The translations under genes and the position numbers were made by a program. Under the pieces are notes generated by a model, which saw only the letters and a list, made by a program, of their open reading frames with translations, was not told the origin of the DNA and ran no database searches. DNA of 12,338 bases from Candidatus Latescibacterota bacterium (GTDB lineage: Bacteria; Latescibacterota; UBA2968; UBA8231): positions 1 to 12,338 of the forward strand of contig JAJDTN010000242.1 in the NCBI GenBank assembly GCA_022827165.1. The letters run 5' to 3'. This document shows, piece after piece, positions 7,023 through 12,090 of the stretch. The number at the start of each line of letters is the position of its first letter. Position 1 is the first letter of the stretch.

Positions 7023-7655
7023 ATGGAAGCCCTGATCTGGGACTGCGACGGCGTCCTCGTCGACAGCGAGCCACTCAGCACCGCGGCCTGGCAGGCCGTC
7101 CTCCTGCGCCGGGGTGTGCGCGCGGAGGCCGCCGACCTGGACGCCTTCACCGGGCGCTCCGACGACGCCGTCCTCGACCACTACCGCGGGATCACCGGCG
7201 ACCGCCTGGAGGGGATCCTGGAGGAGCGCGAAGCGGAGTTCGAGCGCCAGGCCCGGGGCACCCTGCGCACCTTCCCCGGCCTGCCGGAGCTGCTGGGCCG
7301 GTTCCATGGAGACGGCCGCAAGATGGCCGTGGCCTCTTCCGGGCGGCGGCCCAGGATCCGCTTCTCCCTGGCGGAAGTCGGGCTGGACCGGTACTTCGAG
7401 ACCGTGTGCTCCGCCACCGAGGTGGAGAGGGGCAAGCCGGCGCCCGACCTGTTCCTGCTGGCGGCCCGGCGTCTGGCAGTGCCGCCGTCGCGCTGCACCG
7501 TCATCGAGGACTCGGTGCCGGGCCTGCGGGCGGCGGTCCGGGCGGGGATGCGCGCTCTCGGGTTCACGTCGAGCCACCCGGCACGGGAGCTGCGCGAGGC
7601 CGGCGCCGCCGCGACCTTCGATGACTATGGCGGGCTCGAGGCTTTGTTGGGCTGA
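7023..7655 (+). CDS. HAD-superfamily phosphatase/phosphomutase (beta-PGM-like)
   Basis: This is a haloacid dehalogenase-type hydrolase of the beta-phosphoglucomutase-like subgroup, 210 residues. Seen: motif I WDCDGVLVDSEP with nucleophile D7 and acid/base D9; a helical cap (about 15-80); motif II in AVASSG near 100; the motif III lysine in RGKPAPDLF near 138; and motif IV TVIEDSVPGLRAA near 160. Enzymes of this type remove phosphate from, or isomerise, small sugar phosphates in the cytosol. The start codon is one base downstream of the nucleoside hydrolase stop, so the pair likely forms one operon; salvage of nucleosides or their sugar part is a reasonable but unproven joint role. The exact substrate cannot be assigned by sequence. 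After it GC content drops and the accessory region begins. Confidence 0.9.
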   Translation: MEALIWDCDGVLVDSEPLSTAAWQAVLLRRGVRAEAADLDAFTGRSDDAVLDHYRGITGDRLEGILEEREAEFERQARGTLRTFPGLPELLGRFHGDGRKMAVASSGRRPRIRFSLAEVGLDRYFETVCSATEVERGKPAPDLFLLAARRLAVPPSRCTVIEDSVPGLRAAVRAGMRALGFTSSHPARELREAGAAATFDDYGGLEALLG

Positions 7656-7723
7656 GGAACACCGGAAGCGGACGGCCAGAGGGCCCCATGTCAGGGGCTG
7701 CGCAGCCGCGGTCGACTGTTGAC

Positions 7724-7740
7724 TGTCTCAGAATTGGACA
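7724..7740. promoter_or_regulatory. Activator-like dyad site 1 (TGTC-N9-GACA)
   Basis: TGTCTCAGAATTGGACA is an imperfect 17-bp palindrome, centre 7732, 171 bases upstream of the -24 GG of the sigma-54 promoter. It shares its outer frame TGnC-N9-GnCA with two further sites, as expected for a dimeric enhancer-binding protein. An alternative reading is the repeated end of a vanished transposable element. Confidence 0.4.
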
Positions 7741-7750
7741 ACGCCATAAC

Positions 7751-7767
7751 TGACGCAATTTCAGACA
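7751..7767. promoter_or_regulatory. Activator-like dyad site 2 (TGAC-N9-GACA)
   Basis: TGACGCAATTTCAGACA is a 17-bp dyad (TGnC--AA-TT--GnCA), centre 7759, exactly 27 bp from site 1. Together with site 1 it forms a larger inverted repeat: ACTGTCTCAGAATTG (7722-7736) against CAATTTCAGACAGT (7756-7769). Confidence 0.4.
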
Positions 7768-7804
7768 GTTAGCACTTCTCTCGCCATTCCTGCCCCTCCC
7801 GGGT

Positions 7805-7821
7805 TGTCTCGTTCCGAGTCA
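7805..7821. promoter_or_regulatory. Activator-like dyad site 3 (TGTC-N9-GTCA)
   Basis: TGTCTCGTTCCGAGTCA is the most symmetrical of the three (TGnCTCG---CGAGnCA), centre 7813. It lies 54 bp (twice 27) from site 2 and 90 bp upstream of the -24 GG, a usual distance for a sigma-54 activator site. Confidence 0.4.
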
Positions 7822-7862
7822 CCTCGACAGCTGTCTCCTTCCCCGCAGGTATAGTCCCAACT

Positions 7863-7878
7863 TCCTGTAAATACAGGA
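7863..7878. repeat. Perfect palindrome next to the sigma-54 promoter
   Basis: TCCTGTAAATACAGGA has 7-bp perfect arms (TCCTGTA/TACAGGA) around AA. It ends 24 bases before the -24 GG, inside the usual looping region, and could be an operator for a repressor or a bending-protein site. Confidence 0.5.
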
Positions 7879-7901
7879 CTTGGTCCATCCGCCAAGAAAC
7901 C

Positions 7902-7917
7902 TGGCACGGTCCCTGCA
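7902..7917 (+). promoter_or_regulatory. Sigma-54 (RpoN) -24/-12 promoter
   Basis: TGGCACG (7902-7908), four bases, CTGCA (7913-7917) matches the sigma-54 consensus TGGCACG-N4-TTGCA in all but one position. The invariant GG and GC doublets are separated by the required 10 bases. Transcription should begin near 7928, only about 23 bases before an ATG with a strong ribosome site. Such promoters need an ATP-driven activator bound upstream; three candidate sites are present. Confidence 0.75.
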
Positions 7918-7950
7918 TAGGAACTGTCCGAGATGAGGAGGAGGCCGGCC

Positions 7951-8136
7951 ATGACTCTGAATGACAAGATCGAGGAGGGCGTGGGAGATGCTGCCGAGGC
8001 AGGGACCCCCCAACGGCGGGCGGCAGGCCCTCGCGACCGCCGGGGGCTGGATATCGGGCGCCGGGCCCGGCTATGGCGGCGGCAGGACCATCCGTCGGCT
8101 GGACCTCAAGGCGGCGCACGGGCGGATCGGACCTGA
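7951..8136 (+). CDS. Small sigma-54-controlled gene, unknown function, possible frameshift
   Basis: I do not recognise this gene. ATG at 7951 is six bases after a strong ribosome site (GAGGAGGAGG, 7935-7944) and follows the sigma-54 promoter directly, so translation from here is well supported. As written it gives 61 residues starting MTLNDKIEEGVGDAAEAG and then an arginine- and proline-rich tail that looks like an out-of-frame reading. At a run of six C (8006-8011), removing one C moves translation into the +1 frame, which has more natural codon use and ends at 8143. That version would be 63 residues, with a Gly-rich middle (GGWISGAGPGYGGGRTIRR). No signal peptide or membrane segment is visible. 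It may be a small regulator, a peptide precursor, or the 5' remnant of a larger gene cut off when the defence island formed. The 3' end meets the mcrC gene head to head. Confidence 0.45.
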   Translation: MTLNDKIEEGVGDAAEAGTPQRRAAGPRDRRGLDIGRRARLWRRQDHPSAGPQGGARADRT

Positions 8137-8139
8137 GCA

Positions 8140-8273
8140 GTGAGACAGTCGGCGGCCCTGCCACCCTCTGGGGCCGGGGGCGTTCTGGCGTCCGATGGCG
8201 GAGGGGTGACGGGGATGTGCGGTGCGGATTCCGCCGTCGGGCGCCGCGGGCGGTGGGGCTGCCGCTGTCTCAC
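8140..8273. repeat. 134-bp segment bounded by imperfect inverted repeats
   Basis: GTGAGACAG (8140-8148) is matched by its complement CTGTCTCAC (8265-8273). Allowing one extra base the match continues for about 22 bases on each side (CGGCgGCCC against CGGCaGCCC). Inside is a smaller palindrome GCGGATTCCGC (8225-8235). No gene is evident between the small gene and the end of mcrC (8137-8298). It could be a folded RNA, a two-way transcription stop between convergent genes, or a short non-autonomous element. The core TGAGACAGTC (8141-8150) also recurs inverted at 7721-7730. Confidence 0.45.
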
Positions 8274-8298
8274 GGCAGATGCCGTCTCCGCCGGCGGG

Positions 8299-9519
8299 TC
8301 AGGCGGCCCTGGCAGGCCTGCCGGCTTTGTCACGCAGGCGGCGGACTCTGCGGGCAAGATCAGCGACCGAAGCCAGGAGCTGGTCGATCTCCCCGGAGAG
8401 GTCGAGGGCAACGACCTCCAGCCGCTTCCCCGAGTGGCGGACCCGGTACTGCGCCGGACCCGCCTCTCCCTTGGCATAGACCAGCAGGCCGCCGGGCAGG
8501 TCGAGGGCGGTGGCGTAGGCCAGGAGCTGGTAGAGGTCGGCGTTGGGGATCTCGCGCTCGCCGGTGATGTTCTTGTACTTCGCGTCGCCGACGAAGGTGC
8601 AGGTCGAGCCCTCCCACCACGACAAGTCGGGCCTGAGGCGGATGTGTCCGTCCTCGTCGAGTGTGATTTCCCGGATGCGGTTGTCAGAGCGGAGGATCTC
8701 CTCCGAGAGCCCGAGTTCGTCACGCAGCGCCCTGGTCACGAACTCCTGGAAGACCGCATTCATGTCCATCAGGAAGCCGGCGGCGCGCAGACCGCCGCGG
8801 CTGGTCTCGAAGATCCAATGCCGGAGGATCAGCCGGGAGATCTCCACGACCTCGCGGTAGTGCTCGTTCAGGCGGTCGAACTGAACTTCCGGCACCTCCT
8901 TCGGCGCAAACTCGACCAGCGAAACATTGCCGAGCATGGCGCCGGTCCACCCAAGCCCGGCGCGCGCACGCGAGTCCCGGATGCGCATGCGGCCGAGAAG
9001 CGCCACCGCCGCCTTCACCAACTGGTTCGCCAGGATGTCGTCCGTGAACTCGTCGTATCGAACCTCGACCGGAAAGGGTACCCCGAACCTGCGCCGGACC
9101 TGCTCGGCCACGACGATCCGGCCACGCACTGTGTGCAACGCCTCCTCCTCGGTTCGGTACCCGTGGAGCAGTCCGCGGGAGAATGCCCGCCGCGCCGCCG
9201 AGACGAAGGCGGGGATCAACGTCTCGACCAGGGTATCCGCCTTCTCGAAGCGGAAGCGTTCCTCCCGGAACCCGACCTCTCCCATGGCGTAAGAGGCCAG
9301 GTACAGGACCCGCGAAATCTCCAGCTTGGGGCGGATGGATACCGACAGGTCCCCCAGCTCGAGGGCGCCGATGGTGGAACCAGGTGTCAGGTACCAGCGG
9401 TCGTCGCCCGGAGCAGGCTCGATGGTGAGGGACGCTATCCCGCGGAGGGCTTCGCGTTCCAGAGAGGAGAGCGGCTCCGGGCCGCTTCTGGTGTGCTCCT
9501 GAAGGTCAAGCCGCCGCAT
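8299..9519 (-). CDS. mcrC: McrC, nuclease subunit of the McrBC modified-cytosine restriction system
   Basis: McrC carries the endonuclease activity of McrBC, which is driven by the GTPase McrB to cut DNA containing methylated or hydroxymethylated cytosine. Seen in 406 residues: the N-terminal DNA/partner-binding part with WYLTPGSTIGALELGDLSVSIRPKL, the usual McrC opening; a central helical part (SRLILRHWIF, FLMDMNAVFQEFV); and the PD-(D/E)xK nuclease core with P297-D298 (LRPDLSWW), D312 and K314 (FVGDAKYK), followed by LYQLLAYA. All catalytic residues are present. I chose ATG at 9519, overlapping the mcrB stop by 14 bases, because the homologous part begins there; ATG at 9534 is in frame and possible. 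The frame is open well upstream, but that part is the shadow of mcrB. Intact here, but its partner McrB is frameshifted. Confidence 0.92.
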   Translation of the reverse strand: MRRLDLQEHTRSGPEPLSSLEREALRGIASLTIEPAPGDDRWYLTPGSTIGALELGDLSVSIRPKLEISRVLYLASYAMGEVGFREERFRFEKADTLVETLIPAFVSAARRAFSRGLLHGYRTEEEALHTVRGRIVVAEQVRRRFGVPFPVEVRYDEFTDDILANQLVKAAVALLGRMRIRDSRARAGLGWTGAMLGNVSLVEFAPKEVPEVQFDRLNEHYREVVEISRLILRHWIFETSRGGLRAAGFLMDMNAVFQEFVTRALRDELGLSEEILRSDNRIREITLDEDGHIRLRPDLSWWEGSTCTFVGDAKYKNITGEREIPNADLYQLLAYATALDLPGGLLVYAKGEAGPAQYRVRHSGKRLEVVALDLSGEIDQLLASVADLARRVRRLRDKAGRPARAA

Positions 9520-10498
9520 CGCCGGTGCCGGCATCCTCGGAGCCGGGCTCTTCTGGGCCGTCCTGCGGGGCTGCACCCTCGACTTCGCGCCGCAGCTTGT
9601 CGAGGTCGAACTCGTCGAGGCGGTCCTGCTGCCCGTACAGCTGCTCCTCGATGTAGGGTCGGATGTTGTGCTTCCAGACCAGGTCAACCATCTCGTCATC
9701 AAGCCCGCTTCGCATGAAGCAGCTCGGGCCGATCGCCCCCTGCCGGTCCTGCAGCTTCTCGTTGGCGCGGTCGACGAGATCCGCTACCCACTCCATCCCG
9801 GGGGCCTGTTGGCTGAGCCAGCGCCTGAGCAACCCCTTGACGGGCGCCTCGTCGGGGTGGAACTCCACGAAGTGGAACCGCCGCCGCAGGGCGAGATCCA
9901 CGAGCGCAATCGAACGATCGGCAGTGTTCATGGTGCCGATGAAAAACAGATTCGAAGGCAGGGAGAAGGGCTTGTCCGAGTATTGGAGGCGCATCCCCTC
10001 GTCGCGGTACTCCAGCAGGAAGTAGAGCTCGCCGAAGACCTTGGCGAGGTTGCCGCGGTTGATCTCGTCGATGACGAGGAAGTGCCTTGCGTCCGGCTCC
10101 CGCCGGGCTGATTCCGCCATGTCCAGGAGGGGGCCGTTCCTCAACTCGAAACCGGGACGCCCCTCCACCAAGGTGGGACGGTAGCCCTGGACGAAGTCCT
10201 CGTAGGCGTACGAAGGGTGGAACTGGACGAGCCGCACCCTCTCGGCCGATCCGGCCAGGCACGCCGCCAGCTGCCGGGCGGCGTAGGTCTTTCCGGTGCC
10301 AGGCGGTCCCTGGAAGATGACCTGACCCTTGTCGTCGAGGAGATTCTTGGTGTCCTGAAGGAAGTTCAAGTCGAGCAGGAGCTGTGTCGACAGAGCCTCC
10401 AGGGACGCTACGGAGTGCTCCTCTTTGGCAACGCCTAGCTCCGGCTCCGCTGCTCCATCAATCCGTCTTTGAATCTTGCCCCTCGGTCCTTGAAGCAT
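9506..10498 (-). CDS. mcrB: McrB AAA+ GTPase part (downstream fragment of a frameshifted mcrB)
   Basis: This piece holds the motor of McrB. Seen: Walker A GPPGTGKT at 64-71; Walker B region FLVIDEINRGN at 140-150; the McrB signature MNTADRS at 190-196, known to bind guanine nucleotides in this family; and ALRRRF at 203-208. After these comes the helical C-terminal part ending in an acidic tail. In this family GTP hydrolysis powers DNA translocation by rings that carry McrC. The ATG at 10498 is not convincing: there is no ribosome site, and the frame is open to about 10640 with family-like sequence (GYPRPPRGADEGEQYAHALG, then LEGQSIVW) but no start codon. The real start is therefore in the upstream fragment, in another frame. 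One inserted G at 10629-10630 fuses both into 530 residues. Unless that base is a sequencing loss, the motor is probably not made. Confidence 0.88.
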   Translation of the reverse strand: MLQGPRGKIQRRIDGAAEPELGVAKEEHSVASLEALSTQLLLDLNFLQDTKNLLDDKGQVIFQGPPGTGKTYAARQLAACLAGSAERVRLVQFHPSYAYEDFVQGYRPTLVEGRPGFELRNGPLLDMAESARREPDARHFLVIDEINRGNLAKVFGELYFLLEYRDEGMRLQYSDKPFSLPSNLFFIGTMNTADRSIALVDLALRRRFHFVEFHPDEAPVKGLLRRWLSQQAPGMEWVADLVDRANEKLQDRQGAIGPSCFMRSGLDDEMVDLVWKHNIRPYIEEQLYGQQDRLDEFDLDKLRREVEGAAPQDGPEEPGSEDAGTGDAAA

Positions 10499-11097
10499 CC
10501 AGACGATGGACTGCCCTTCAAGTCGATTGTGCGGCCTCTGCGGATTTCGCTCGACAAGTTGATCAAGAAACCCCAGGGCATGCGCATATTGCTCCCCTTC
10601 ATCCGCACCTCTTGGAGGGCGAGGATAGCCAACAAGTCGTACGCTCCAATGAACTCCTTCACCTTGAATGGCGGATAGCCAGGACCCAGGGCCATGAGCA
10701 ACACTGAGATCGGCCTCAGCCGAGTCCCAGCGCCACGGAAGTCGTGGTGCTGGGGCGCTTGTGCCAAGAAGGCCCGAATGCGCTCCTCGGGGGGTGTGCT
10801 ACCCTCTGCCCAGAGCGCTCGCAAGGCTATCAGCACTCCCTCCGGCTGGGATTCCAACCAATCGGAAAAGAACCTCTTCTGACGGAAGTGGGTAAGGTTG
10901 TTGTCGAGGCCCTTCCTCACGAGGGAGGGCCATGCGGGATCGCCCGCGAGTACCGCAGCACGGGCCTTGCGCAGGCTCTCCATCGCCTCAAGCTTGTAGG
11001 CCATCTCCTGTGAATCGAGCCTGCCAGATTCGATGAATCCTTGCGCCTCTTGAAGGTAGTCGTCGAGCCCCCATGCCCCTCGCTGCTTGACCGCCAT
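10435..11097 (-). CDS. mcrB: McrB N-terminal part (upstream fragment of a frameshifted mcrB)
   Basis: This is the true start of mcrB. ATG at 11097 has AGGGG nine bases upstream. Residues 1-156 (11097-10630) match the N-terminal region I associate with McrB-like AAA proteins: ALRALWAEGSTPPEERIRAFLAQAP, GAGTRLRPISVLLMALGP, and YPPFKVKEFIGAYDLL. Known: this end of McrB-type proteins is the DNA or modified-base recognition part and varies between systems. After TTG-TTG at 10635-10630 the reading continues into 65 residues (AILALQEVRM onward, ending RSRS) that look random and stop at 10435. Meanwhile the family-like sequence carries on in the next frame. GC is only about 52% in 10861-10920, well below the chromosome to the left, which fits acquisition by transfer. 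Confidence 0.82.
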   Translation of the reverse strand: MAVKQRGAWGLDDYLQEAQGFIESGRLDSQEMAYKLEAMESLRKARAAVLAGDPAWPSLVRKGLDNNLTHFRQKRFFSDWLESQPEGVLIALRALWAEGSTPPEERIRAFLAQAPQHHDFRGAGTRLRPISVLLMALGPGYPPFKVKEFIGAYDLLAILALQEVRMKGSNMRMPWGFLINLSSEIRRGRTIDLKGSPSSGCFKDRGARFKDGLMEQRSRS

Positions 11098-11165
11098 CTT
11101 CGCCCCTATTCCTCAGTTACCCAATCCCGCATGCGCCAACCGTTCCGGCTCGAAGTCCTCTGCTA

Positions 11166-12089
11166 CTATGTACCTCTCCACCGCAGCGTCAGCCGCAGGT
11201 AGTCCTCCGTCGCCTCGAACTCCGGGGCGACGCCGTCCTAGGCCTGCATCAACGGAATGATCTTGTTCCTCACCCCCATGCCCCGCGCATCGGAATAGCT
11301 GTAGTCCCGCAGCGTCTCGGAGATGAGCAGATTGCGGGGCACCCGCTGGCCGGCGACCATCTTCTCGACGGTCATGCCGTTCTGCAGCGCACCGGGGCTG
11401 AGGATCTCGATCCGGTCCGAGTAACGGGCCACCTCGATCTCCTCGTACCGCGTCCAGTCCCGGTGGGTCAGGGCGTTGACGACCCCTTCGCGCAGGGCCT
11501 CCAGCGGATAGTGCCAGCGGCGCTCCCGGCGCATGGACTCCTCCACCTCTCCCGCCTCCTCGGAGACGAAGGGCCGCATCGCATCGGCAAGGCGTTCGAT
11601 CAGCCCCTTCTCCACCAGCTCACGGCCTCCGGACAGTACCTGCTAGAGATCGACGAGCGGCCCTTCGATCACCTGGTCGTCAAGGGCATCGTAGCTCTTC
11701 TCCCGCCCTTCGAAGCACATCCAGCGGATGCCGCCATGTCGCAGGAGACGGCGCGGCCGGTAGCCGAACAGGATCAGTCCGGCGATCGTGCAGGCAGGCG
11801 GTCCGTCCTCCCGCTCGACCATGAATCCCAGGGCGCAGAGTCGCTCGGTCCACTCTTCGTCGGTCTCCGGCGCTTCCCGGTCGCCGACGATGGCGGTGAG
11901 GTAGTCCGTCAGCCTCTCCCGGCTCAGGTCGCACAGGGCGCTGCCGGAAACGGGCAGCAGCTCCGTGTGGATCAACCCACCGGCGGCGAAGAGCCGCGCC
12001 AGTTGCTCCGCACGCAGATCATCCCGCTTGAACTCCACTCCGGAGTTCTCACCGCCTGCTATCAGTTCGAGCAGCTCCGAGGATTTCAT
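11166..12089 (-). pseudogene. AlbA_2/Schlafen-type ATP-binding protein, decayed (deletion and two amber codons)
   Basis: Read in one continuous frame from ATG 12089 to the tandem TAGTAG at 11168-11163, this is an AlbA_2 domain protein with a GHKL-type C-terminal part, a group often called divergent AAA or RecG-like and found near restriction genes. Seen: the AlbA_2 opening MKSSELLELIAGGENSGVEFKRDD cut short by a jump at residues 28-31 straight into ARLFAAGGLIHTELLPVSG; then LGFMVEREDG and IAGLILFGYRPRR; then an amber TAG at codon 149 (11645-11643); then LIERLADAM, YPLEALREGVVNALTHRDW and GMGVRNKIIPL; then a second amber at codon 284 (11240-11238); then the normal family end PEFEATEDYLRLTL. 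Three independent lesions make loss of function near certain. Fragments 11643-12089 and 11238-11615 could each appear as separate short genes. ATG 12089 follows the upstream stop by one base. Confidence 0.82.
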
Positions 12090-12090
12090 C

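Larger units (their letters stand above)
7656..7901. other. Regulatory intergenic region at the left edge of the accessory segment
   Basis: No gene is visible here. After the HAD stop there is a weak hairpin (GCCCC 7683-7687, six-base loop, GGGGC 7694-7698) and a 12-bp palindrome GGCTGCGCAGCC (7696-7707), but no T run, so a Rho-independent terminator is doubtful. From about 7711 the GC content falls to roughly 53% by my count (bases 7741-7800), against 72% in 6961-7020. The rest holds three similar dyads, a 10-bp palindrome GACAGCTGTC (7826-7835) and a second palindrome next to a sigma-54 promoter, annotated separately. Confidence 0.6.

Noticed and set aside
5840..7150. Long minus-strand open frame (436 codons) across the nucleoside hydrolase
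   Set aside because: It is opposite a well-supported nucleoside hydrolase and HAD start, and has no family-like motifs.
8060..8071. 12-bp palindrome GCCGGGCCCGGC inside the small gene
   Set aside because: Short perfect GC palindromes arise easily at this composition, and there is no supporting context.
8140..8273. Retron-type RNA suggested by the flanking inverted repeats
   Set aside because: No reverse transcriptase gene is in the window and the neighbouring gene is mcrC; only the repeats themselves are reported.
8311..8322. 12-bp palindrome GGCAGGCCTGCC as terminator of mcrC
   Set aside because: It lies inside the last codons of mcrC, has no loop and no T run.
10629..10635. Programmed ribosomal frameshift in mcrB
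   Set aside because: A -1 shift would be needed, but TTGTTGG is not a recognised slippery heptamer and I see no clear downstream pseudoknot.
11113..11181. Minus-strand mini frame GTG 11181 to TGA 11113, 22 residues (VERYIVAEDFEPERLAHAGLGN)
   Set aside because: It looks protein-like but is tiny, overlaps the end of the decayed AlbA_2 gene, and has no ribosome site; at most a remnant.
11238..11645. Recoding of TAG as an amino acid in this organism
   Set aside because: The SH3-like gene ends naturally at TAG, and the affected gene also carries a deletion, so plain decay is the simpler explanation.
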